A stretch of DNA of 64,000 nt from Ziziphus jujuba (taxonomy: Eukaryota > Streptophyta > Magnoliopsida > Rosales > Rhamnaceae), in the NCBI RefSeq assembly GCF_031755915.1, contig NC_083390.1, forward strand, positions 11,687,001 to 11,751,000. The letters run 5' to 3'. How positions within the stretch are numbered: position 1 is the stretch's first letter; each line of letters starts with the position of its first letter. Positions 22,694 through 33,779 of this stretch are shown here, piece by piece. The notes under the pieces are model-generated. The model saw nothing but the letters and a program-made list of their open reading frames with translations. It was not told the DNA's origin and ran no database searches. The translations under genes were made by a program, and so were the position numbers.

Positions 22694-24647
22694 TTTCAAG
22701 ACCCATCTAGAATTCCTTCCTAAAACCCTAGATAAGCCCTGACCCTAGAAAAAATCCTACTGGACTGTCCTATAAAAAATCCGACCGTATCTCCCCTAAG
22801 GGTTGGACATGCCACAAAATGCCCTGCATAGAAAAGACACTCCTATATATTATCACCTTATCCTTCCAACCTTACTACAATCGATTTCACAAGTTTTTAG
22901 GACTTTCGTTAAAAAAAAAAAGGTACAGATATATAGACAAGAGGAATAACTTAATAATAACACAAATACCTTTTCATTTCATATCCGCCCACACCACCCA
23001 TTTAGTACCGTACATTTCATATCGTTTTACAAACATACCAATATATAATGTAGATAAGAGGGTTATAAAACAACAATGATAATAGTAATATTAATAACAA
23101 TATTAATAATAATAATAGAAATAAATGAAAATAATAATAATAATAATGATAATACTAATGAATAAATAAATAATAATAATAATAAAAAGAATAATAAAAA
23201 CGATGTTAATTACGATAATAATAATAACAATAATAATATTAATAATAGTAATAACGATAAAGAAATATAAGGATAATATTAAGAAATCGAATCATGAATA
23301 GATAAGGTAACATTAAATAAACTAATATTTTAAAATTCATAAACATACTACAAAATATGCACTTCTATTGTAGGTACATACGATACCATATAAGATGCTA
23401 CGTGATTTAAGATATCAACTGTCACCGGCACCTTGTTACCAATACAGCCTGTGGGTAGTTGCCCATATTGGCCATTCGACCACCAGGACTCATACACAAC
23501 ATAGTTACAAGGCTAAGCTATTTATGGACCGTATCTGATTGTTGCCTTGTAAGGTGTGGTACAAACAAATGTAATCTAACATAACATCCATATATATATA
23601 TATATATATATTTATAGGTATATATGAAACAATAGTTGATGTACCATACGATATACTAGTTGTACCAGACAGTACTAGGTGTCCCAAGTATTATCTGGCG
23701 AGGGGGTTAAAGAGAAAAACCTGCAACTGGTCACCTTAGCATCTTGCGGTGCCGATTGCTTATAACCTACCATGGCTAAATAGTCGTCCTTTAATCGTGA
23801 GGGTGGCTGATGCTCACTGTGCACTATACTTGCCATACCTCAGACTCATAGCTCCGATAGGATGGCCATACATATATGCACGTTAATCCATAATGACAAC
23901 CATTTTGTAGTGAAGGGGGAGACGAATGGTGCTCATTCTGTATTATACCTGCCTAATCTCAAAGGGACAACCATGAATGTAACCTGCATGCTGATCCATA
24001 ACAACCACCTTTGGCCAAGGAGGAGATCGGCTACTGCTTACTGTGCAAATGTACTTACCAGGCTTCAGGTCCATGGCACCCTCAAGATAGCCATAATAAA
24101 GAACCATCTACAGGATGGTCGTAAATACTTGTGCACTATTATATAGTACAAAATACTAGTATTGTATGGTGCATCTAGTAATTATAAAATTTTATAATAT
24201 TATAAATATTGAAATTTGATAAATAAAACTAAATTTCTACGTTTTTTCTAGATCCATAAAATCCCATAATTCTTGTTTAAACAATTGCATAGATCCGATG
24301 ATTCTATAAATTAATTTTTACCAAAATAATTCCAATCTCACAAATATTCGAATATGCAAATATATTTTGTACATTAAAAATAATTATTCTTCTTAAATCA
24401 TCAAAATTTATTTATACAAAATTTACACTAATGGAAACTTCACATATAATTTAATTTCACATAAATACATTTTATGATACAAAATAAATATGACTATAAA
24501 ATCAATAATAAATATAGACTATAAATTCAATAATAAATACACATATGTATAACCTTTTAGCAGGTATGTACCCATTCTTATATATATATATATATACTTT
24601 TACATATATGTACACAAATATATTTATCTATAGATATCCATACATAT

Positions 24648-24707
<60 letters not shown>

Positions 24708-26088
24708 TCATACATTTAAACTTATACATGCAAACCTTTAACAAACAAATTAACATATAGTGTCCATATACATATATTTATGTATATATATTTTTGATAT
24801 GTATATACAAAGGCTTCAACAAATATATATATATACATGTATATATTCATATATCACAATACACACACATATGTGTATACAACATGTTTGTACTTACAAA
24901 AACATACCTACATATGTGTACATAAACATTTATATATATATAATTTAATTCAATTTTTCAATTTTTCGCATTTAATATAATAATTTATTCAAAAATGGCA
25001 ACTTTTCAAATATACTACCATAATTAGGAAACAAGGCACCACTAGAAAGATAAAGGGATGGGGAACATGCTAATAACCTCCATTGGATTCAACACCGCTG
25101 GGAAGTTTCGACCAAACTTACCTCAATGTATCACACAAACCATTAGAAATTTGGATGGATGGAGGTCATTTTTTAGGTCAGCGGGTTGAAAACTGGAGGG
25201 GGGGACTGAACTCATGGTTGAAAAATGTTGGAATACTAGCAAATGTGAGCTCGCTAGCCGGGAGCTTTGGACGGCTGATTTTGGCGCGTCTTCCTATCAA
25301 GCGGTCAGAAACTCAGTCGTCACCATCACCTAACCATAGGCTTTCACATTGTCCAGTGCATCTCACCGCCTGACGACCAGAACGTGACCTAATGGCCAGT
25401 AAATGGAGAGAGAGAAGGAAAAGAGAGGATTTTTTTGCGCAGAGAAGGAGAAGAGGAGGAGAGGGGGAGAGAAAGATGCACATGGGAGAGAGAGGAGGGG
25501 AGAAGAAGAAAAACAAAAAGAGAAAGAGAGAAATAAAAAATTAAAAAAATATATTTGTATTAATACTTTTATTTTTAATTTATGGTGACACATGGCACTA
25601 CTGATCGGTGACACATGACACACACTAATTGGTACAATGTAGCATCCATCATGGACTATTTTAAATATTTCATTAGCCAGTAAAATCAGTCTCAGAAAAA
25701 TTAAGCATAAGTTTACAAATCTGTAACTTTTCAACCTAGGTCCAAATTTAGCCTACCGCCAGTCTATGGATTCATATCGATGAGCATTATCACATAATAT
25801 AGAAGTCAACATCAAAATCCATATAAAAAAATCAACTTCGGGCTCGCCGATCGGTCCAGATTGCATTTTGTTTTGACCATAACTTTCTATTCTTAGCTCC
25901 GATTTTGGCGTACTATTAGTCTACGAACTCGTGTCGACGAGTACTTTGCCATGGGATCTTGGTTAATATGAAATTCCTCTCATAGTAAAAAGTCAACCAT
26001 GGAATCCACTTAGTCAACCTCAGTCAATCCTGGTTAAACTTGGTCAAAAATTCGAATTCGGGGTATTTTCTCAGATCGAGGTGTTACA
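22694..26088 (-). repeat. 5' LTR of element B (3.4 kb)
   Basis: Starts (minus strand) TGTAACACCTCGATCTGAG at 26088. Its end is worn, about TTTTCAAGACCC at 22694 in plus reading. Contains the hairpin module 23636-23730, (CA)n/(TA)n 24651-24707 and a GA-rich run 25400-25530. Clearly related to, but well diverged from, the 3' LTR. Confidence 0.78.
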
Positions 26089-27500
26089 TGTGTGATCCTT
26101 AATCTCCTATGTAAATAAATTTTTTGAGAATCCATTTTGGGATATTGCATCCTAAATATTTTGTAACTGAGCTTTAGCTTCTTTGATTCAAACATTTAAA
26201 TTTCCAAAGGTGGAAACAGGCTAAGTTTTGAACGCCATTTTAGACGTCTTTAATTTTTGCATAACTATTTGCATAGGATTACCGACCAAGTAATTATTCC
26301 ATGCTTGTTCAACCCTCAAAAGGAAGGACATGCGTGGTCTTTATTGAAAGAAACTCGAAAGGCTAAGGACCTAATGGATGGAAATTCTCAAATTTAAGTA
26401 AGGGAGAATTGTGATTAAAATAAGGCTAAGATAGCAATATTTAATAATTTATATTCGAAAAATCTAGACATTCCCATTAAGAGAAGCCTCAATTTAATTT
26501 TCTTTCAACAAAGCATTGAATAACTTAGTGAGCCAAAGTGTAATATGTGCCTATGGTATCAATATGAAGCAAATTGTCTTTTTTCATTGTATTTCTAAAC
26601 TCTCTACAAGGAATATGAGAAGGAAATAGACCATTCTTCTAATGAGCTCCCAACATGGCATTGAAGCCACCTACACTCAAGGCTCTTTAATGATCGAGTT
26701 GATCTTGCATAAAGAAGTCCATTAAGTATTATAGAAACACTTCGATGCTTCCACCCTTTCCATTAAATATAATAGATTTGGATACCAAGTTTGACTAATC
26801 GATGTCTATGAGAACTCTAGAAAATGTTCAAGTTCCCTAGTAACTATTTTTGGATCTATTCTTAAAGATATCTCCATAGCTCTTTTTAAATTTGACATGA
26901 TTTGATTATTTCAATAACCCTAGTTCAACCCATAAAACGAAATCCACAATTGTACATTAGTATATTTATGGGCTTGTGGATCAAATTCTAGATCCCATTC
27001 TTGGAGATGCAAAATTCCAAGTTTTAATGATATTGAACTCATCGCTCAAACCCTTCATTTGTTTTATTTTCTATAGAACAACACTTGGTAATAGCCTTTT
27101 CCAAGAGATAGCAGTTTTCAATTTTTCAATTGCCGAACTAAGTTCAGTTTAACTTTCAAATCAGTGTAAAGCCATAGCTTGTCTCATCTTCAGTGCATTA
27201 CTTGAGCTATGTTTGAATGTTTATGAAGATTACTGTTCCAAGAAAGCTTTGGTATCTAATTAAATCAAGACTACTTCAACTCTTTTAGAGGGTTAGTTCA
27301 AAAAAAGCAAAATTGGCATTAAGTCTCCTCCTAATATAGTTGCATAGGACCTCTCCTTGCCTGATTTGAGGCCATTATCAACTTACTTGATCGGAATGTT
27401 CTAAACCTGCTGATAGATATCTTTTTCTCTCTTTGAAAGACAATCTAAGCTAATAACCTTCAGGCCTTTCTTACTGTGTTGTTTTGTGTGATGTAAGTTA
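26089..27500 (-). pseudogene. LINE 5' part: ORF1 (DUF4283-like) and endonuclease remnant
   Basis: Minus-strand reading, right to left: an ORF1 segment near 27000-26870 (EWDLEFDPQAHKYTNVQLW, the DUF4283 pattern of plant LINE ORF1), then an APE-type endonuclease C-terminal part near 26680-26480 (VGGFNAMLGAH, CREFRNTMKKDNLLHID), then the linker NNYLVGNPMQIVMQKLK near 26300 and STFGNLNV near 26200. Stops are frequent. The endonuclease N-terminus and ORF1 C-terminus are missing, so an internal deletion lies near 26750-26850. This is the same LINE as 12440-15417. Confidence 0.72.
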
Positions 27501-28169
27501 CCGTATTTTTTTTCTTTCAATTTCAAAATTGTATCCCCCTCTTAAATATCTGGAAATAGAATGTTATAATTGGCAGTTGGTAGGCCGTGGAAGACGTCTA
27601 CAATTATTATAATAAGATCAAAGGCAAAAAGCCATTGAAAGCTAGCATAGCTTCCTTGGACTTGTTTCAATAAATGTATAAACAAATCAATGAGTAAATA
27701 AATTAAAATTAAAAATAGCAACAGTAAAGAAAAATCAATATGTTATAAATTATGTTGATATCATATATTTGTTGAAAAATATTAACATTTAAATAAAAAT
27801 ATAGTAAAAACAATTATGTGTTCTAATAATAAACAATAAATATATTCATATTAAGAAAATAATCATAATTAACAGCAACATAAAAATACTAATAGTATTA
27901 ACACACAATGGAAATAAAAATACATAATATTTTTATGAACTATACTTTTTTTAATATAATTTAATATTTATTACTATAAAAACAATAACAAGATAATATC
28001 AATATATAAATAAAAATATTTACTATTACTATATTTTAATTATTATTATTATCATCTTCATAGGATGAGATCATGTCTACTTTGGCCATTCCAATGATTC
28101 TAGGGCTCCATGGCTATTTTGCATAATCTTTGTATTTCTGGTGCATTTTCATGTCAATGGGAGTTTTAT
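27501..28169. other. AT-rich DNA, nothing identified
   Basis: Dense A/T with short TAA and AAT runs. No frame of interest and no recognisable repeat end. Confidence 0.55.
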
Positions 28170-28665
28170 CTCTACTTTCTTTCTGGTTATGATGTAGTAT
28201 TGCACATATGGAAGGAGGATTTTCGTTTGTGGAGGCATTGAAAAATATAAGGGTCAATTTTCAGACTATCCTTACTATTAATGGTGGTTACGTTCATGAT
28301 GGATCCTCTCATGTTGCAATGACATTGATTGAACAACCTTAGAAAAAGTCTTATTGAGTTTCATGGGAGATATTGTTAATGAGAATATAAAGGATCATTA
28401 TAATGTTATAGTTTCTCAAGCTTTTGAAAGATTATTTTTGATTTTGAGGTCAACACAGTTTGTATTTCCATGGAGTGAAAGGCTTCATCGCCTACTTATT
28501 CGTTGGTCACTAAACCCTTAAAGTCAATTTTACCAACTTCAATTGTTATTACTACAAAAGGGTAGCCATATTTCTATAGCAGTCAATTAGCAAGATTTGA
28601 AAGAACATTTAGCTCTATGTCAACACCCTTATTGCTTGCGTCTTTTAGTTTAAAATGAGATACTC
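28170..28665 (+). pseudogene. Plus-strand LINE ORF1, N-terminal scrap (tentative)
   Basis: A weak frame (FVEALKNIRVNF, then GGYVHDGSSHVAM) runs toward the insertion point of the solo LTR at 28666. It is called LINE mainly because the sequence on the other side of that insertion is LINE ORF1 and the TACTC duplication joins the two sides. Confidence 0.4.
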
Positions 28666-30431
28666 TGATACGAACCTAGGTTGACTTGCTTCTAAATCTG
28701 TATTATATTAGTCCGGATCGAAATTAAGTTTAGATTCTTGTGGTCACCTTGACTCTTAATCAATTTTTGATTAGAAACTTGGTATATCGAAGACGCCATA
28801 ATAGGTTATTGGATGTCCTATTGATAAGTCAAGCTAGAATACTAATTCTCTAATGGAATTCTATGTGTTATAAGAAAACCAAGAGAAATCTCTCTCATAA
28901 GTAATTTTCTGTATGAATGATGATCTAAATATTATTGAGAAAATAAACCTTTAAATAGGTTTGAGTGACAAAAATGAAACCCTAAATTAACTAGTTCAAA
29001 TTCGACCAACATAGCAACATAATAGGTAATTACTGAATTATCCAAGTTCTTTCCTAAACTAATTTGGATTAATTAATTCCTAAATTTTGAAATAGGAATT
29101 AATTAATTTACAATCAAAATATTAAAATATAAACCTCGCTAAATACTTTTGTCTAGCTAATAATTAAATAAAAAACCTAAAATAATGGATTATTTCCTAA
29201 AACAAAAGTCAAATTTCAGATTTTGAAAGTAATTGACTAGTTTTCCAATAAGCTATCTTTGTCCAATTACTAGTCAGTTTAAGCACCAAATCAGATCCAA
29301 TATGCCATATAGGATGCCTAGTAGGATTAGAACCGATCCCTACATGTTGCCATTGATTGGAATGATCAAAGCTTGCTTTGGATTGTAAGAAAACTCCTTC
29401 TCAGGGCCAAACATGCTCAATTTGGCCAATGTGGAAGCTTGGAAGCAAATGATGAACTAGGAAACCTTTTGTAACAGCCCAGTCCACCTGCATGAGATAT
29501 TGTGTGCTTTGGGCCCAACTCACAAGATTTTAAAAGGCCTCTCAAGGAAAAGGTATCCACACCCTCTTATAAGGCATGCTTCGTTGCCCTTTCCAACCAA
29601 TGTGGGATCTCACAATCCACCCTCTTTGGGGCCCAGCATCCTTGCTGGCACACCGATTTGGGTTTGACTCTGATATGAACTATAACAACTCAGTCCAACC
29701 GCATGAGATATTATCCGCTTTGGGCCCAACCCGCACAGTTTTAAAAAGCCTCTCAGTGGTTAGGGGTCCCACCTCTTCACCTGCCAATCCCACTAGTCTG
29801 GGCCTTAGGCTCAATCAAGATATTACCACTTTGAGTCCGGCCCGCATGGTTTTATTTTCCCTCAAGGAACGTGTCTCAATGGTTAGGGGGAATCCTCTTA
29901 CAACTCCTTCCATGCCAGTCCCACTTGTCCGGATAACCAGCTTTAATACCAACTGTAACAGTCCAATCCACCTACATGAGATATTGTCCGCTTTGGGCCC
30001 AGCCCGCACGGTTTTAATAGGTCTCTCAAGGGAAAGGTATCCACACCCTCTTATTAGACATGTTTCGTTCCTCTTTCCAACCAATGGAACTCACACCCTT
30101 GCTTCTATCTTGGCTTGATTCCATGGTCCCTTGGTGAACTTAATCATGATCATAAGCTAACAAATCCATCCTCTGCTGCACAGAGTCCTCAAATGCACCA
30201 AAATAGCTTCCAAGGTCCATTTTAGCCTTTACAACTTGGATGCTCAATATGGGCTTAGAATATTCTAGTTTCATTACGGCTTCTTGAGATTTAATAACTC
30301 CCTATATAAAGCTAACAAGATTATCCTTAAACCTCTTAACTTGAGCTCTAGTAATTGATCGGGTCTTCAATTGCACAGGATCAGCACCCCAATGAGTTGT
30401 TGATTGTATGGGTACAAGTAGGTTCTCATCA
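28666..30431 (-). mobile_element. Solo LTR of the element-1 family, containing a nested TRIM-like repeat
   Basis: On the plus strand it begins TGATACGAACCTAGG and ends TTCTCATCA, the exact inverse of the element-1 family ends. It is flanked by TACTC on both sides (28661-28665 and 30432-30436). Without the 29470-30095 insertion it is about 1.14 kb, like the LTRs of elements 2 and 3. Its minus strand still encodes the conserved LTR peptide (SITRAQVKRFKDN, then ILSIQVVKA). No internal domain remains, so it is a solo LTR. Confidence 0.9.
29470..30095 (-). mobile_element. TRIM-like tandem element nested in the solo LTR
   Basis: Three related units beginning TGTAACAGCCCAGTCC (29470), TATAACAACTCAGTCC (29684) and TGTAACAGTCCAATCC (29954), each followed by ..GAGATATT.TCCGCTTTGGGCC. 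Just before the second and third units stand ACTCTGATATGAAC and TAATACCAAC, worn inverses of the tRNA-Met primer site. So this is a minus-strand short-LTR (TRIM) element with an extra LTR copy. Flanks CCTTT/CCCTT match only partly. The open frame 29576-30118 is a by-product of this repeat. Confidence 0.65.
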
Positions 30432-30436
30432 TACTC

Positions 30437-30935
30437 CAAGGTTAATTATGGATTTAAAGAAAAAACTTAGGACTATTTGGAAATTAAATTATTGGAATTT
30501 GATTTCTTTTGATCGTGGTTTTTTAAATGTCCTTTTTTACTCGAAGGAGGATAACAGACGTGTCTGATCTATGGGGGCTTTTACTTTTAAACTGCAAATA
30601 TTGCATTTGCAAGCTCTATCACCAATTTCAATTCTTCTTCTAAAAATTCTAAACATGCGCAGGTATGGGTGAGATTTTATGGCTTAAATTTGATTTGTTA
30701 GCAGCCACAAATCCTTTTAGATTTGACCAAAGACATTGGTGTTCCCTTTGTGGTTCCCTTAATAATTGCTCATGCAACATAAAATGGTGAAGTGGATTGA
30801 TGTTGATCTCTCTCTTTCCTGCCTTGAAACGATCATACTTGATATTAATGGGGAATGCATTGAGGCTTCATTATTTTATGAAAATTATGCGGATTTCTAG
30901 TTTGCATGCAATAGTATTGGTCATAATTAAATAGT
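30437..30935 (+). pseudogene. Plus-strand LINE ORF1: DUF4283-like domain and zinc knuckle start
   Basis: Reads LKKKLRTIWKLNYWNL, FDRGFLNVLFYSKEDNRRV, then HAQVWVRFYGLN and DIGVPFVV, the DUF4283 signature of plant L1-type ORF1 proteins (nucleic-acid binding). Then YENYADF.FACNSIGHN, the first half of a CCHC knuckle, with the first Cys lost to a stop. Broken by stops and shifts. The knuckle is interrupted near 30936 and continues near 32695. Confidence 0.72.
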
Positions 30936-32694
30936 GAGATTTATACCTAGCAATCTAGCCTATTTTAGCTTAGTTATTTATTTCTTTTCTCAAATTTTGG
31001 TTACTTTTTATATGTTTTGTGTGATTGTTTAGAAAAAGCTTCAAGTGTGGAAAAAGTAAGAATACTTGCTTGATCGATGGAGTTTCAATGTTATTTTGGA
31101 AGCTAAGGCAAAATAAGAGATGATTATTTTCAAGCCGTCATCTTGGTTTTTAAGCATGTTTTGAAGCACTAAGCCTCATCTTAAGCTAAAAAAGAAGTTT
31201 TAAAACCCATATTGGCATGTAAATAAAGTTTTTGGTTTGTACAATCTGAGAAATAAAATATATAATGCCATTTTTGAGCCATCAGATGGAGAAACCAGTA
31301 AGAGTGGCATGTACACACTCCATCAGAGTGTGTATATGCCAACCATTCCCTTGCACTCAAAATTTATGGCGTATGTGTGCCCAATGAGAGAATGCACAAA
31401 CCTAGAATGCCATGTTGGTCTATTTTCCTTGGATTTTGGCTTCTTAGAGCCCAAGTCTTATATTTTAATGAACCATGTGAGTCGCATGTGACTTGGAATG
31501 GAGATTTGATAAAAATCTAAGAGTGATTAGGCTAAATGAGTTAGGATTTTGGGCTTGTTTTTGAAGATTGAGGCTAGTTTTTTGAATAAATATTAAATTT
31601 CATATAAAGCAAACAGGGCTTGAGCCTTTTTAGGGAGAGGAAGATTACATTTTAGAGAGAGAAGCTCTATATCTCAATAGAGCTTTTGGAAAGGAAGAAC
31701 ATCATCAAATTTAGAAAGAGAAAGCACTTTTTAGAGAGAGAAACTCTAGGATATTGACATTTGAAGATACGAAAGATTTAAAGTTTATTGGAGCCATCAT
31801 CTATTAGTTTTCTCTAATACTTCTACTCTTTATCTTAATTTGTATAGAGATTTTTTAGGATTTTGTATGAACATGATGATATTTATGGAACTATTTTTAT
31901 GTTATGTTTGTGTTTTGTTTATATCTATAAATATGTGCTACATCTTTGGTTTCAAACCCTAATGTAGCTTAGATTTGGGTTGTGATGATTTAATTTGGTT
32001 ATGTAATGGTTTAATTCCTTTTCAATTATTTGTGTTTCAATCGATTAATTGAATAACAAACCTAATCAGAATGAGAATTCAGTTTGATTGAACAATTATA
32101 GCTTGAGAAAGCCTAATGTAGTAAATTTAGCACTAGGAAAACACAACTTAAGAACTAACTAGAGCTCAAGATAGTCAAATTAGGCTTAGGCAACCTAAAC
32201 ATAGGCTTGAATTGAGTTTGAGAGAACCAATTTATCTTGGGTAATTGGAAATGGGACTTAATTGCATGGTTAATTGGTAGAATTAGGATGACATTCCAAT
32301 ATCAATAGATTTTACATACATCTTGCTTACATTGAGAGAAAAAGTAATGTGATTTTAAAAACCCTTTGTTAAGAATTGGTTTGGAATTGATTATTTATTG
32401 CTGGTTTCATGATAGGTCTAAGTTAAATCAAGGTCCTAGATGTTTGAATTCATAGATTTCCTTGAATAATTATTAATGTATGTATATTCTTTCTAATTGT
32501 CTCCATTATACTAGGTTAGTAGTTAATATATTAGGTTCTAATATTGTATTTATATTAACTTCTATATGTTTGGTTGCTTAAATAAAATTAGATTTTAATT
32601 ATTATAATAATTAGACTAGTTTTGTAAGTTTAAACAATCTTTATGGGAACAAAAATTTTACTTATCACTTTATTACTTAAACATACCATGCAAA
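30936..32694. mobile_element. Probable LTR-type insertion in the LINE
   Basis: It interrupts the LINE ORF1 zinc knuckle. It has no gag/pol. A TATA-like site (CATATAAAGC near 31597) with AGAGAGA-rich sequence behind it, and a 3' portion (31850-32690) with the wording of plant Tat/Athila or copia LTR ends, for example GGGAACAAAAATTTTAC..TATCACTTTATTACTTAAAC. Related sequence is at 36530-37000. I could not find convincing terminal TG/CA with a target duplication, so the type is tentative. Confidence 0.4.
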
Positions 32695-33770
32695 TGTGGA
32701 ATCAATGACATTTCTAAGTGTCGTATTGAGGAAAGGAAGCTTGGTTCTAAATTCGTTGGTTCAAAAAAGGAAATTGACATTTCTAAATGTCTTCGTAAGG
32801 AAAGGAAGCTTGGTTCTAAATTGGTTGATTCAAAATAGGAAGTTACAAAAACTAAATGGGTTTATGATATTATATCTTTTGATCATGTTAGACCTGTTGT
32901 TAGTGAGATCTTTGGTAACGCCAGTTTGAATGCCACTAATAATGAAGAACTTTCAAAGAATATTGATATGGATGACAATATCTTTAATAAATATGTCTAT
33001 GATGTAAATAATGACTCAATTTATGGGTAAGGTTGTGCTTGTCTTAAACGTTCTAGTAAGAGGCCACAAGTTGATAGTTGTACAAGTTTTGGTTTTTAGA
33101 TACAGAGCATTTTCATAGGTCTTCATCATATCTCCATTTGGTGTCTTTTCTCTAGTTACAATTCTAGGCCTTTAGATGAACAAAATACTTTTATGGTTCC
33201 TTATTAATTAGACAATGCTGAGACTTTTCCAATTGGTGTGTCTTCTCTTTTCAATGAAGGTGCTATAACTTTGGTCCCACTTTCCATGGTTCTCATTCAA
33301 ACAGTGATGTTAAAGTAGTTCTTGCTTTACTCCCTTATGATTTAGAAGTTCTTTTCTTATAATGTATTATTAGTGATCACGACAAAGATACTTGGACTTC
33401 TGCAAAACTTGGCATTATGTACGTTTACATAAAGATGAGCATGATCGATGAGCTTTAAAGAACCTTGGGGACAACATAAGACCTTTAATAGGGAATCTTC
33501 AAAAAATTTTCTATGAAAGTGATATTTTGGAATTGTCAAGGTCTAGGTAATTTGGAAACTAAGTGTACTCTTAGCAATTCCAATGCTTTATATATGAGAG
33601 ATTAACTAGGTGTTGTTGAACACATGGTTACTTATTCCTCTAGTCTTGCTTCCTTTTAGAGTGGTATAGGTGTGCATTTGATTGTAAAGAATAGGGTTCA
33701 TGGTCATCAACATTTTCTTTAGGTTTTAACTTCAACATCTCTAAATGCAAATTTGGTTACTTTACACGTC
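32695..33770 (+). pseudogene. LINE ORF1 C-terminus and ORF2 endonuclease start
   Basis: The ORF1 frame resumes with CGINDISKC and a Lys/Arg-rich tail, then a degenerate stretch. At 33511 ATG opens MKVIFWNCQGLGN, the hallmark start of plant LINE ORF2 (APE endonuclease, with the metal-binding Asn). The frame then decays and stops at the family-E LTR near 33780. The RT part is not present here. Confidence 0.7.
32707..32844 (+). repeat. 69-bp in-frame tandem duplication in LINE ORF1
   Basis: 32707-32775 and 32776-32844 are two copies (GACATTTCTAA.TGTC ... AGGAA.TT). Each encodes DISKC..(E/K)ERKLGSK. 69 is a multiple of 3, so the frame is kept. Confidence 0.85.
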
Positions 33771-33779
33771 ATATCATAT

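Larger units (their letters stand above)
18366..26088 (-). mobile_element. Element B: two huge LTRs around a 215-bp internal domain
   Basis: On the minus strand: 5' LTR 26088-22694, primer site 22690-22679, internal DNA to 22479, 3' LTR 22478-18366. Flanks are TCTGT (18361-18365) and TGTGT (26089-26093), a 5-bp duplication with one mismatch. Removing the element restores the LINE frame around it, which independently supports the boundaries. There is no gag or pol. The internal domain is only 215 bp yet keeps both replication signals, and the same internal domain occurs in element C. It therefore looks like a non-autonomous family mobilised in trans by a Tekay/Del-like chromovirus, not a single chance deletion. 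Confidence 0.82.

Noticed and set aside
29576..30118. 180-codon open frame
   Set aside because: Covered by the TRIM-like repeat nested in a solo LTR; no coding homology recognised.
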